Program-made: the position numbers and the translations under genes
In this document: one piece after another, positions 16,222 through 25,565 of the stretch
How positions within the stretch are numbered: the stretch's first letter is position 1
How the letters are laid out: every line of letters begins with the position of its first letter
DNA from: Actinophytocola sp044466355
GTDB lineage: Bacteria > Actinomycetota > Actinomycetes > Mycobacteriales > Pseudonocardiaceae
Reading direction: 5' to 3'
Assembly: GCF_044466355.1 (NCBI RefSeq)
Contig: NZ_JBITMQ010000002.1
Location: forward strand, 62,001 to 126,000
DNA: 64,000 nucleotides
Notes under the pieces: model-generated
Seen by the model: the letters and a program-made list of their open reading frames with translations, nothing else
Database searches by the model: none
Told to the model about the DNA's origin: nothing

Positions 16222-17259
16222 TCAACCGGTGCCGCTCGTCGGCTCCGGTGACGGCGCCGGTCGCTCGCGTCGCCCGAACGCGCGTCCGAACAGGCCGTTG
16301 CTCAGCAGGCTGTACGGCTCCAGCATCCGCACGGCCTCCGACAGCTGGGCAGCGGCCCGTTCCAGCGCACGCTCGGCCGCGTCCCGCTCGCTGATGATCG
16401 CCGCCAGCAGCAGCGCGGTCAGCGTCGCGGCACCGTTGAACACCTGCAACGTGATCATCGTGGACAGCAGGTCGAGCCCAGCGAACGGACCGTGGCCGTG
16501 CGCGGCCGCGAGCACCACCGTCACCGACACGAACAGGTTGCACGGCGCGACACCCGCGTGCTGGAACCGCAGCGCCGCCCAGATGAGCAGCGGGAACACC
16601 GGGAACAACATCGTGAACGGCAACCGGGTCACCACCAGGGTGACCGCGGTGACGCCGACCACGAGCCCGACGGCCTCCGCCCAGCGCAGCGCGGGCACCC
16701 GCCAGTGCCACTCCCGCGTGCCGGCGACGAGCAGCACCGGCGCGACCACCAGCACCCCCATCGCGTCACCGGTCCACCACACCGACCACGTCGCCCAGAA
16801 CTGCGCCACGTCGAGCGCGCCGGCCGCGATCAGGGTCCACGTGCCGATGGTGGCGCTGAGCAACATGCCGCCGAGCGCGGCGATGAACACGAGCGCGAGC
16901 GCGTCCCTGAGCCGTCGCAGGTCGCTGCGGAACCCGACCCTGGCCAGCACGAGACACGCGCACACCGGCGCGAGGGTGTTGCTCGCCGAGATCGCGACGA
17001 CCGCGGGCAGCGTCGGCCCCACCAGCACGTTCGTGAGGAACGCGCCGATCGTGATGCCCGGCCAGCACCGCATGCCGAACAACAGCAGGCACGCCAGCGC
17101 GATACCGGTCGGCGGCCACAACGGCGTCACCTGCCCGCGGACCAGCGCGAGTTCCAGGCCGATCTCGGCCGAGAGGAAGTACGCGACCGCCACGGCCAGG
17201 ATCCGGACTCCGTAGGCCGCAACGCCGCGTGCCGGGAGAGGTCGGGCCGTCGGGGGCAC
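16222..17259 (-). CDS. MASE1-domain integral membrane sensor protein
   Basis: 345 aa from GTG 17259. Eight or more hydrophobic helices (about residues 12-300) match the MASE1 sensory membrane domain: the N-terminal FLSAEIGLELALVRGQVTPLWPPTGIALA stretch, split here by its PLWPPTG core, and WWTGDAMGVLVVAPVLL in the middle. A short cytoplasmic coiled tail (about 300-345, ERDAAERALERAAAQL) follows. In other bacteria MASE1 is fused to histidine kinase or GGDEF output domains; none is present here, so this stand-alone version may signal through a partner or simply transport or anchor. It is divergent from the GH67-like gene with a 153-nt gap. Confidence 0.85.
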   Translation of the reverse strand: MPPTARPLPARGVAAYGVRILAVAVAYFLSAEIGLELALVRGQVTPLWPPTGIALACLLLFGMRCWPGITIGAFLTNVLVGPTLPAVVAISASNTLAPVCACLVLARVGFRSDLRRLRDALALVFIAALGGMLLSATIGTWTLIAAGALDVAQFWATWSVWWTGDAMGVLVVAPVLLVAGTREWHWRVPALRWAEAVGLVVGVTAVTLVVTRLPFTMLFPVFPLLIWAALRFQHAGVAPCNLFVSVTVVLAAAHGHGPFAGLDLLSTMITLQVFNGAATLTALLLAAIISERDAAERALERAAAQLSEAVRMLEPYSLLSNGLFGRAFGRRERPAPSPEPTSGTG

Positions 17260-17412
17260 TGCGCAAGTGTGCGCGTCCTTCACCTGCCAGGCAACGGATC
17301 CCGCCGCCCTGACCCGACCCGGTCGACGCCGGAGAATCACCGGCCGCCGCCCTGATCCGGGAGTTCTCCGCCGATTCCCGGTGTGACCAGCCGTTCGTGC
17401 CAGGATGGCGCG

Positions 17413-20388
17413 ATGCGTGGTGATCACCGCGGGTGGCGGGTGGCGGTCGTGGTCGCGGTGCTGCTCGGGCTGGGCGGCGTGGTCGCCTGGCAGGTGAACG
17501 ACGCGCTCGGGCTCTCCGTGCGGGACGTCGACGTACCCGTCGAACACCTCACCGCCGCGCCGCCCCGCGCCATGGTCGCGCCGCCACCGGTGACCGGGCT
17601 CGTGGTGCCCGACGACCGGCGGGTGCGGAAGGCGGCCGAGGCGGTGGCCGACGCGTACGTCGCCCGTGGCGCGCCGCGGCCCGCGATCGGCTCCGGCACC
17701 GGGCTGCGGGTGCGCGTCGAGCCGGGGCTCGCGCCGGAGGCCTACCGGACCGGGCGCGGACCGGACGGCATCGAGGTCACCGCGAGCACGCCCGGTGGCG
17801 CGGCGGCCGGGCTCTACGCGATCGCCGACCGGGTGCGGTCCGGCGCCGAGGTCGTCGCGGACGGGCGGACCGCGGCCCCGCGGCTCGGGCTGCGCCTCAC
17901 CGACCTCGGCGGGGTCGGCCTGCCCGACGATCCCGCCCGCTACCGCACCGACGACTACTCGCTGAACTCCGACGTGGTCGGTGACGCGATCCTGCCGGGC
18001 GCGCCCTACGTGGACACCGCCGCGGTCGCGCGGATCGCGGACCAGTTCCGGGCGCACGTCGACCATTCGCTCGCGCTCGGCTACAACGCCGTCGTCGTCC
18101 CGGGGTTCCTCGAGTACGTCACCTTCCGCGACCTCGGCGTCTACCCGGACGGCGACCCGCACGTCGCCAGGGCCGAGGCGATGGCCGCCGCGTTCGGACC
18201 GGTCTGGCGGTACGCCCACGACATGGGCATGCGCGTGTACCTGTCCACCGACATGCTCGCGCTCTCGCCGCCGCTGCGGTCCTACCTGGCACGCACCGTC
18301 GGCGGCCTCGACACCGAGAACCCGCGCCTGTGGCGGGTGTACCAGGCCGGGCTGACCGAACTGTACGACCGGATGTCCTATGTGGACGGCATGATGGTCA
18401 GGATCGGCGAGGGCGGCGCCGTGTACCAGCTGCCCGGCTGGGACTACACCTCCGAGATCGCCGTCACCACACCCGCCGCCGTGCGCGCGATGTTGCGCGC
18501 GTTCCTCTCCGTCGCCGGCGACACCGGCACCGAGGTCGTCTTCCGCAGCTGGAGCGTCGGCATCGGCGCGGTCGGCGAGCTGCACACCAGCCGCGACGCC
18601 TACCTGGAGGTGCTCGGTGGCATCGACCACGACCGGCTGATCGTGTCCACGAAGTACTCGCTCGGCGACTTCTACAGCCACCTGCCGCTCAACGACACCC
18701 TCCTCGTCGGCGACCACCGGCGCATCGTGGAGTTCCAGTCCCGCAGGGAGTTCGAGGGCTTCGGGGCGCTGCCCAACGACCTCGGCGTGCTCCACCAGCT
18801 CGCGCTGCGGCGGTTCCTGGCGGGCAACCCGCACGTCGAGGGCGTCTGGACGTGGGCGCAGGGCGGCGGTCCCCTGCTCGCGGGCCCGCGCACGCTCACC
18901 CCGCGCGCCGGGTTCTGGCAGCTGTACGACCTCAACACCTACGTCACCGGGCGGCTCGCGTGGGACCCCGGTCTCGACCCGGCCGAGGCTACCGCCGACT
19001 GGGCACGCCGCACGTTCTCCGACGACCCCGGCACCGTCGCCGCCATCGGCGAGGCGATGGCGCTGTCCCGCGACGCGATCACCACCGGCCTCTACATCGG
19101 ACCGTACGCGGACAAGGCCGTGCGGGCCCTGGGCCTCGAACCGCCGCCGATGATGTGGCTGTTCGAGTGGGACATCCTCACCGGCGACAGCGCCGCACTC
19201 GACACGATCTACGCGGTCGGCCGCGACCGGGTCGACGAGGCCGTCCGCGAAGGCGACGACGCCGTCCGCGACGCCCGCCGGATGCGGGACCTCGTCGCGC
19301 GGACCGACCCCGCGACGTGGCGCGATCCCCAGCTGCGGCAACGGTTCCTGGACACGCTCCACTACCAGGTCGACCTGTTCACCACGCTCGGCGCCTACCG
19401 CACCACGGTGCTGCGGCACGCGCAGTGGCTCGACACCGGCGACCCCGCCGCCCGCGACGCGTGGCACGCCGCCGCCGACCGCTACGCGCGAGCGAGCGCT
19501 GACCACGTCCGCCGCTACGGCGGCGACCTCGACCTGCCTGCCTACCACCTGGCCGCAGCCGGGCTCGGCCTCGAACGCGCCGCACGCGACGAACCCATGG
19601 CCTGGCTCGCGCGCGGGCTGCTCGTCGCGGTCCTCGCCACGCTCGCCGTCGGCGCGCTGTCCCGCCGGCCGACCGCGCTGCGGGCACTGTGGACCGACGC
19701 GACCCGGCCGTGGCGACCGGTCACCGAACTCACGCCCACGCGCGTCGACCGGGTGCTGGTGTGGGTGATCCCGGCCGTCGCGGTCGTGCTCAGCCGGGCC
19801 GTGTTCACCTGGTTCGCCGCACCCGCCCACCTCCTGCTGGTGCTCGGTGCGTGGCTGCTGTTCGGCGTCGTGCTGCGGCTGCTGGTGGGGCCGGTCGACC
19901 CGTTCGTCGTCGCCGCGGCCGTCGGTGGGCTCGCGCTGCTGCGCACGGTCCTGCTGCTCGCCGCGCTCGCGCTGCGCGGCCCCGGCCACTACTGGTTCGA
20001 CTTCTGGACCGACCCGGCCGCGCGGAGCGTGTACATCACGGTCGCGTTCGCGGCGTTCCTCGGCGTGTTCGTCGTCGCCTACACCACCCTGCGCACCGGC
20101 ATGGGCCGCCGCGCCGCCACCGGGCGGGTGCTGGTCGCCGTCGGCACGCCGCTGCTGGTGCTGGGCGGGCTGGTCGCCGTGACCGGTCTCGAACGGGCGC
20201 TGACCATGTGGAACGACCAGCTGGCGCTCCTGCCGTGGGGGCTGTCCCGGATCCTCGGGATCACCGTGTACCTGGAGATCCCGGCCGCGCTGCCCGTCGT
20301 GGTGGTGGCCGCGGGCGCCGTGCTGGTGGTGACCGGAGCCCTGCTCAGCCGCTTCCGAAGCACACCAGCGGTGTCATCGGCTCCTTGA
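17413..20388 (+). CDS. Membrane-anchored GH67-like glycoside hydrolase with C-terminal membrane domain
   Basis: 991 aa from ATG 17413 (AGGA 7 nt upstream). An N-terminal signal anchor lies at residues 8-28. Next is a domain like the N-terminal domain of alpha-glucuronidases and hexosaminidases (EVTASTPGGAAAGLYAIAD). The central region (about 160-560) resembles a TIM-barrel GH67-type catalytic domain: LGYNAVVVPGFLEYV, YVDGMMVRIGEGG, NPHVEGVWTWAQGGGP. The last 280 residues carry about six to seven hydrophobic helices. A secreted-side hydrolase fused to a multi-helix membrane domain is unusual; substrate is unknown. Its 3' end overlaps the convergent CHAT gene by 44 nt. Confidence 0.7.
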   Translation: MRGDHRGWRVAVVVAVLLGLGGVVAWQVNDALGLSVRDVDVPVEHLTAAPPRAMVAPPPVTGLVVPDDRRVRKAAEAVADAYVARGAPRPAIGSGTGLRVRVEPGLAPEAYRTGRGPDGIEVTASTPGGAAAGLYAIADRVRSGAEVVADGRTAAPRLGLRLTDLGGVGLPDDPARYRTDDYSLNSDVVGDAILPGAPYVDTAAVARIADQFRAHVDHSLALGYNAVVVPGFLEYVTFRDLGVYPDGDPHVARAEAMAAAFGPVWRYAHDMGMRVYLSTDMLALSPPLRSYLARTVGGLDTENPRLWRVYQAGLTELYDRMSYVDGMMVRIGEGGAVYQLPGWDYTSEIAVTTPAAVRAMLRAFLSVAGDTGTEVVFRSWSVGIGAVGELHTSRDAYLEVLGGIDHDRLIVSTKYSLGDFYSHLPLNDTLLVGDHRRIVEFQSRREFEGFGALPNDLGVLHQLALRRFLAGNPHVEGVWTWAQGGGPLLAGPRTLTPRAGFWQLYDLNTYVTGRLAWDPGLDPAEATADWARRTFSDDPGTVAAIGEAMALSRDAITTGLYIGPYADKAVRALGLEPPPMMWLFEWDILTGDSAALDTIYAVGRDRVDEAVREGDDAVRDARRMRDLVARTDPATWRDPQLRQRFLDTLHYQVDLFTTLGAYRTTVLRHAQWLDTGDPAARDAWHAAADRYARASADHVRRYGGDLDLPAYHLAAAGLGLERAARDEPMAWLARGLLVAVLATLAVGALSRRPTALRALWTDATRPWRPVTELTPTRVDRVLVWVIPAVAVVLSRAVFTWFAAPAHLLLVLGAWLLFGVVLRLLVGPVDPFVVAAAVGGLALLRTVLLLAALALRGPGHYWFDFWTDPAARSVYITVAFAAFLGVFVVAYTTLRTGMGRRAATGRVLVAVGTPLLVLGGLVAVTGLERALTMWNDQLALLPWGLSRILGITVYLEIPAALPVVVVAAGAVLVVTGALLSRFRSTPAVSSAP

Positions 20389-22888
20389 CCGCGGCGTCGG
20401 CCAGCGCCCGCGCCGGCGCGACACCTCGGGAGAGGCCGTCGTGGTAGGCGGTCATGACCTCGACCGCAGCCTGGTCGTCCATCCGCGCCACACAGGACAC
20501 CACGGTCCGCGTGCCGCTGTAGAGCAGCGCCGCGGTGAACCCGAGGATCTCGTCGCCCGCCCGCACGACCACCTTCCCGACGTCGCACGACGCGAGGATG
20601 ACGTGCCGCGGCGCCGCGCCGAGCCGGTGGATGTCGTAGGCCATCAGCGGCCCGTCCGCGAGGTCGAGCCGGGAGAACAGCACGCTCTCCTGCTCGTGGT
20701 GGCCGTGGGTGGCGAAGTGCGCGACGTCGCAGCCGTCGAGTGCCTTCATCGTCGCCTCGACCGTCGCGTCCGCGCCGGTCAGCGTCTCGCCGTCCGGGTA
20801 GATCGCGGCCAGCCGCTCGACCTCGCCCGCCGCGTACTCGAGGTTCGGGCCCGCGACGAGCAGCGTGGTCCCGTTCCGCGCCCGACGCGGCGCCTTCCTG
20901 CCCGACAGCCACACCGTCGCCGACGGCGACACCGTCACCGGGCGGCCGCGCAGGTCCGGCAGCAACCCCCACGGCACGCCCGTCAGCGGTCCCGTCGGCA
21001 CCACGACCAGATCGTTGTCGCCGAGGTACGGGCGCATCGGGGCCACGAGGTGTTCGGACAGCACCGACAGCAGGTGCCGCGCGGAGCCGCGGACGGCGGC
21101 GTCGAGCGGGCCGGGCAACCGCCTGCCCGACAACACGTCCAGGTCGCCCCGCAACCGGGTCGTCGTCTCGGTCGCCATCCGCAGGTCGCCCAGCTCGATG
21201 ATCCGCGCCGTGCGGTCGGTGACCAGGAAGGCGTGTATCCGCTCGCCGACCGTGAAGTAGCCGGCCAGCGCGGCACCCGCGGCGGACAGTTCCGCCCGGA
21301 CCTCCGCCAGCGACACCCCGTTCTGGTGCTCGCCGGTCCCGCTGGCCCGCCAGCTGTGCGCCCGGATCTGCCGTTCCAGCTCGACGCACCGGCGTGCCGC
21401 CGCCGCGTCCCGGCGCCCTTCCAGCTCACTGGCCCGCGCCACGCGGGACCGCTGCCGCAGCTCCGCCAGCGCGTCGGCGGTCACCGGGTCGTCGAGCGGG
21501 TGCACCGCACGGGACCGGAACGCCTGCGCCCGCGAGTGCTCCAGCCAGCGGAACACCGTCGCGGGCCTGCCCTCCGCGAGCGCGGCGTCGAGCCCCGCCC
21601 GCGCCAGTTCCGCGCCGAGTGTCGCGGCCCCGGTCCGCAGGTCGATGCTGCCGAAGTGGCTGCGGTGCGCGGCGAGCCGGGCCAGGCCCGTGCGCGCGTG
21701 CCGGAAGGTGGCGCTGTGGTCGCCGCGCGCCGCCGCGATCCGGGCGCGCACGACGTGCCGCTGCAACCGGGTGTCCAGTGTGGACCGGCGGCCGGGCTGG
21801 GCGCGGACCCGCCGCTGTGCCTCGTCGACCTCGCCGCGGCGCAGGTGCGCGCGGGCGGCGAGCAGTTCGGCGGCCTCGGCGTCGTTGTCCAGCCCCAGTT
21901 CCCGGAGCCGGTCGGCGAGACCCGCGGCGGTGGTCGCGACCCTGACCGCGCGCCTGCTCGTGGCGAACTCGGCACGCAGCCTGGCCAGTGCCGCGACCGC
22001 CGCCCACGTCTCGTTGCGCCTGCGGCGGAACCGCCGCTCGGCCTGGACCGCCCAGCGCCGCGCCACCGCGTGGTCGCCGACCGCCAGCGCGATCCGGGCA
22101 CGGGTCAGCTCCGCCTCCGCGTGCTCCTGGGTCATGCCGAGTCCACCGAAACGCGGCAGCGCCTGGTCGAGCACGCGTGCCGCGTCCACGGCCAGACCCG
22201 CCGCGAGCAGCGCCCGTGCCTTCTCCACGGCGAGCACGACGAGCATGCCGTCCGCGTCCGCCGCGTACCCCTGCTCGGCCTCGTCGAACGCACGCAGGGC
22301 GCCCGGGATGTCCCCGGCGAGCAGCAGGCAGGACCCCCGGCCGTGGAACGCCTTGGCGACCTGCACGGTCATGCCCAGCTCGCGGCTGATCTCCTCGCTG
22401 CGCGCGAGGTCGGCGAGCGCCGGGCGCACCTGGCCCGCGATCTGGTGGATGAACGCCCGGTTGAGCAGTGTGCGGGCGAGCGCGACCCGCTCGCCGGCCC
22501 GTTCGAGCAACGGCACGGCCGCGTCGAAGCTGCGGACGGCGTCGTCGACCCGGCCGATCATGGTCAGCAGCAGCCCGCGCTGGAGCAGCAGCACACCCCG
22601 GTTGTCGCCGGTGATCAGCGGTTCCGTGCTGTCCAGCAGCGCGAAGCCGCGGTCGCTGCGGCCGCACGCGACCTCGGCGGCCGCCAGCGTGCCGAGCAGC
22701 CGGAACGTCAGCTCGCGGTGCGACCGCCAACCGCCGTCGGCATCCGGCCACCCGAGCAGCCGCAGACCCGACCGCAACGAGCGGGCGCCGAGCAGCGGCC
22801 GGCCCCGGTTGAGCGCCTCGAGCCCACGCCGGTGAAGCTCACGCGCGCGAGTTCCACCGGCCTGCTCGGCCGCGCCACCCCGGGACAT
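20345..22888 (-). CDS. TPR-CHAT caspase-like protease
   Basis: 847 aa from ATG 22888. The first 450 residues are TPR-like helical repeats (for example GDIPGALRAFDEAEQGY). The C-terminal 330 residues are a CHAT domain, a clan CD caspase-like peptidase, with catalytic His728 (HFATHG) and Cys768 (LASCDVG) both present. It is cytoplasmic, with no signal peptide. Third gene of a minus-strand run with a 164-aa protein and a subtilisin-like protease, spaced by 74 nt and 93 nt. CHAT proteases act as effectors in several bacterial immunity and conflict systems; here the co-encoded second protease suggests a proteolytic cascade. The activating signal is unknown. Confidence 0.88.
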   Translation of the reverse strand: MSRGGAAEQAGGTRARELHRRGLEALNRGRPLLGARSLRSGLRLLGWPDADGGWRSHRELTFRLLGTLAAAEVACGRSDRGFALLDSTEPLITGDNRGVLLLQRGLLLTMIGRVDDAVRSFDAAVPLLERAGERVALARTLLNRAFIHQIAGQVRPALADLARSEEISRELGMTVQVAKAFHGRGSCLLLAGDIPGALRAFDEAEQGYAADADGMLVVLAVEKARALLAAGLAVDAARVLDQALPRFGGLGMTQEHAEAELTRARIALAVGDHAVARRWAVQAERRFRRRRNETWAAVAALARLRAEFATSRRAVRVATTAAGLADRLRELGLDNDAEAAELLAARAHLRRGEVDEAQRRVRAQPGRRSTLDTRLQRHVVRARIAAARGDHSATFRHARTGLARLAAHRSHFGSIDLRTGAATLGAELARAGLDAALAEGRPATVFRWLEHSRAQAFRSRAVHPLDDPVTADALAELRQRSRVARASELEGRRDAAAARRCVELERQIRAHSWRASGTGEHQNGVSLAEVRAELSAAGAALAGYFTVGERIHAFLVTDRTARIIELGDLRMATETTTRLRGDLDVLSGRRLPGPLDAAVRGSARHLLSVLSEHLVAPMRPYLGDNDLVVVPTGPLTGVPWGLLPDLRGRPVTVSPSATVWLSGRKAPRRARNGTTLLVAGPNLEYAAGEVERLAAIYPDGETLTGADATVEATMKALDGCDVAHFATHGHHEQESVLFSRLDLADGPLMAYDIHRLGAAPRHVILASCDVGKVVVRAGDEILGFTAALLYSGTRTVVSCVARMDDQAAVEVMTAYHDGLSRGVAPARALADAAVKEPMTPLVCFGSG

Positions 22889-22962
22889 CTGGTCAGTATC
22901 GGGCCCGCCCGGCCGGCGGGCCAGGGAATTGTGTCCTTCACCCGGTCGTGTCGCGGAGCCCG

Positions 22963-23457
22963 TCAGACCTGGATCGTCGGCGTGATCACCCGGACGGTGC
23001 TGCCCGAGTCGTGCACGACCAGCCGGACGTTCCCCGCGGGCACCGCGTCGAGCGAGAACCGGCCGGTGTCGTCGGACTCGGTGGACAGGGGGCCGCTCGC
23101 GCAGCGCACCTCGATGCGCCGGCACGCGGCGGGCGTGAGCCACCCGTCGATCCGCGTGGTGCCGTCGGTGCCCTGTTCGAGGGTGACCATGATCGTCAGG
23201 CTGTCGCTCTGGAACGTGACGAGCCGTGCGAACTCGTCCGAGCGGGCGCCCGCGAGCACCGGCAGCTCGACGAGCCGCGACACCTCGACGTCGATGTCGT
23301 CCAGGTCGACCGCGAACCGGACGCGTTCGACCAGGTCCGGCGGCATCGGGTCGGCCGCGTCCAGCACCTGCCGCACGACGTCGAGCAGCTCGACGTCGTG
23401 TTCGGGAAGCGCGATGTCCGGCTCCCCCCTCCCGGTGTCGGCGTCGTCCTGGCTCAC
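22963..23457 (-). CDS. Protein of unknown function between CHAT and subtilase genes
   Basis: 164 aa from GTG 23457, chosen because GGGGGA lies 6 nt upstream; the frame is open back to GTG 23550, directly after the subtilase stop (195 aa). The N-terminal half is acidic and helical (LPEHDVELLDVVRQVLDAAD). The C-terminal half looks like a small beta-sandwich of the carboxypeptidase-regulatory or Ig-like type (SDDTGRFSLDAVPAGNVRLV). No signal peptide or membrane segment. Conserved position between two proteases suggests an adaptor, sensor or substrate. I cannot assign a function. Confidence 0.65.
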   Translation of the reverse strand: MSQDDADTGRGEPDIALPEHDVELLDVVRQVLDAADPMPPDLVERVRFAVDLDDIDVEVSRLVELPVLAGARSDEFARLVTFQSDSLTIMVTLEQGTDGTTRIDGWLTPAACRRIEVRCASGPLSTESDDTGRFSLDAVPAGNVRLVVHDSGSTVRVITPTIQV

Positions 23458-23550
23458 GGCCGGTCCCCCGTCCTGCCGGACCTCCGCGCCCGGCTCATCG
23501 TGGCGAGCAACAGCGCGCCGACCTCCTTCCGTCCCGCGGTGATCACGCAC

Positions 23551-25161
23551 TCAGTCCACCGGATCGCACGTCGTGCACGCGTCGACGGCACGACGTGCGC
23601 GTTCCAGCATGGCCTCCCGGCTCACGAGCCCCATCCGCACCGCGTCCGGGTCGGCGTCCGCGTGCTCGACGAGCCGGTTCGCGAGCGCGGCCGCGGCGTG
23701 CGGCCCGGCGAACGAGGTGCCGTGCCACATGGCGAACCCGCTGGTGAAGTCGTCGGGGTCGAGCGACTCGCGGTCGAGGTCGCGGATCGCGTTGGCGGGG
23801 CCGGTGCTGCCGCGCAGCCGCGGGAACGTGCTCACCACCGCCGCGCCCGTCGCCCACGCGTGCACCCACGGCGCCTGGTTGCTGAAGAACGCCTTGGTGC
23901 CGTTCGGGTTGAGCGCACCGACGCTGAGCACCGGGTGCCCGCCGCCCGCCGGGGGCATCGTGGCGAGCGCGGCCGGGAAGAACGGGCGGGTCGTCGCGTC
24001 GTTGCCCGCGGCGGCCACCACCAGCACCCCGAGGTCGGCGAGCCGGCCGAGCAGCCGCGCGAACTCACTCGTCTCGGCCTCGTCCTCGACGGTCTCGCAG
24101 TAGTAGCCGATGGAGATCGAGAGGACGTCGATCATGTCGGCCGGGTTGCCGCCCGGCGCCTGCGCCTCCTCGACCTGCTTCACGAGCCGCTCCAGCCCGG
24201 CCAGCACGTCGCTCTCGTAGGCGACGCCGTCGCCCGCCATCACCCTGGCGACCGCGACCTCGGCGTCCGGCGCGACCTGCCGGATGATGCCCGTGATGAA
24301 CGTGCCGTGCCCGGCGTGCCGGTCCAGCTCACCGGTCAGCGGGTTGGCCGGCACGTCGTCGTCCCAGTAGTCCTCGATGACCCGCGCCCCGGTGCCCGCC
24401 TCACGGCTGCTCGCGGTGATGGCGTCCTGCACCTCCTTCAGGACGCGAACGAACCCGCCCGGCGGCAGGCCCGTGTCGCGGTCGGTCGTGCCGAACCACT
24501 CGTGCGCCGAGATGCCCGTGTCGAGCACCGCGATCACCGGCCTGCGGTCGAACCCGCCGTCGGCCGCCACCGGCCGGGCCCGAGGGGGCCGGACGGACAG
24601 GCTGACCGGGATCGGGCCGCCACGCGCGGAGCGCAGGTAGGAGTCCCTGCCGTACAGGCCGTGGGAGTCCCACGGCGCCGGGCCGAGACCGTGCGAGTCC
24701 CACGGCGCCGGGTCCAGCCCGAGGAACAGGAGGTGCTCCAGCGCGACCGGGCCGGGCGCGCTGAGGGCGTCGGCCAGTTCACGGTCCTCGTCGGCCGCCT
24801 CCCGCAGGTGCGCGAGCGCCCGCCACGCGTCGACGGTCGCGGGCCGGCCGGGGTCGCGCGGCGCCAGCCGCATCACCGCCGACCGGTGACCGTTCGCCGC
24901 GAGCCCCGCCCCCTCCGCGCCCGTGCCCGTGCCGACCAACGTGAGGTTGATGTCCGCGAGCTTCTCGTCCACCAGGGCCTGGTCCACGGTGTGCGGGACG
25001 CGCAGCACGTCGGACCGGTACGCCGTCCCGGTGGGCGACCGCTGCGTGTCCGGCGGTCGCAGCACCCGCGCGCTGTGCCTGCTCAGCAGCTTGCCGGGAA
25101 CCTCCGGCACGTCGCTGCCGAGTCCTTCGTCGCCCGGGTCGCGGCGGATGTAGAAGTGCAT
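23551..25161 (-). CDS. S8-family (subtilisin-like) serine protease, cytoplasmic
   Basis: 536 aa from ATG 25161 with a G-rich ribosome binding site just upstream. The S8 catalytic triad is complete: D214 (AVLDTG), H285 (GHGTF) and S483 (GTSFAGP), with oxyanion Asn in VVAAAGND. The first 190 residues are a non-catalytic region. No signal peptide is visible, so the enzyme should act inside the cell, unlike most actinomycete subtilases. A 10-residue unit (GLDPAPWDSH / GLGPAPWDSH) is repeated in tandem from a 30-bp DNA duplication at 24661-24720. First gene of the CHAT cluster; it could process or be processed by the CHAT protein. Confidence 0.9.
   Translation of the reverse strand: MHFYIRRDPGDEGLGSDVPEVPGKLLSRHSARVLRPPDTQRSPTGTAYRSDVLRVPHTVDQALVDEKLADINLTLVGTGTGAEGAGLAANGHRSAVMRLAPRDPGRPATVDAWRALAHLREAADEDRELADALSAPGPVALEHLLFLGLDPAPWDSHGLGPAPWDSHGLYGRDSYLRSARGGPIPVSLSVRPPRARPVAADGGFDRRPVIAVLDTGISAHEWFGTTDRDTGLPPGGFVRVLKEVQDAITASSREAGTGARVIEDYWDDDVPANPLTGELDRHAGHGTFITGIIRQVAPDAEVAVARVMAGDGVAYESDVLAGLERLVKQVEEAQAPGGNPADMIDVLSISIGYYCETVEDEAETSEFARLLGRLADLGVLVVAAAGNDATTRPFFPAALATMPPAGGGHPVLSVGALNPNGTKAFFSNQAPWVHAWATGAAVVSTFPRLRGSTGPANAIRDLDRESLDPDDFTSGFAMWHGTSFAGPHAAAALANRLVEHADADPDAVRMGLVSREAMLERARRAVDACTTCDPVD
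24661..24720. repeat. Imperfect 30-bp tandem repeat inside the subtilase gene
   Basis: Two 30-bp units differing at a few positions encode GLDPAPWDSH and GLGPAPWDSH. In-frame and located in the non-catalytic N-terminal region. Confidence 0.9.
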
Positions 25162-25565
25162 GGCTGGGTCCCCCCGTTTCTGGGCACGGCATCGTCCACA
25201 CAGCGGGTGCCGGACAACCCCTCGGAAATACATGCAGAAGATAACGAGTCGATCACGACCGTGGCATTCGAACACTCGTCCGGTTCATTGCTTTGAGCAA
25301 CTCACCCGCCGTGCCGGTGGCCGGACCGAGGCGGTGCCGGGCCGCCAGCTCGGCCGTCGACCGCGGTGTCCCGAGCTCGGCCAGCAGGGCGACGCGACGG
25401 GCGCCCAGTGCGGGCGGTGCTCGACCGGTGGCGGACCGCCGGGGGAACGCCCGCGCCAGCTGCCCGCGCACGGTCAGCACGGATTCGAGGTCTTTCGAAT
25501 GTCTCGCACCACGACCGCACCCCTGGTCGACTCGCCGAGTATCGCAAACCAGGAGGGGACGGATC
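25162..25565. other. 404-bp region between divergent genes, with HTH-like relic
   Basis: Holds the promoter region of the subtilase gene on the left and that of the metallo-beta-lactamase-fold gene on the right. No intact gene is evident. The minus strand encodes an ArsR-like fragment, listed separately. The stretch at about 25200-25300 is less GC-rich than the surroundings and is the likely promoter for the minus-strand protease operon. Confidence 0.5.
25253..25405 (-). pseudogene. Possible relic of an ArsR-type winged-helix regulator
   Basis: The last 50 codons of a minus-strand frame read ALLAELGTPRSTAELAARH and RLGPATGTAGELLKAM, the pattern of the recognition-helix region of ArsR/DUF5937-type regulators in actinomycetes (LL..L..PRSTTELA.RLG.SPATVS). 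No matching N-terminal domain or start exists, and the frame continues into sequence antisense to the next gene. It may be a decayed gene end or chance. Confidence 0.3.

Noticed and set aside
16222..19989. A 1255-aa minus-strand frame with the MASE1 protein at its end
   Set aside because: Only the part from GTG 17259 matches a protein family; the upstream part is antisense to the GH67-like gene and is of low-complexity shadow type.
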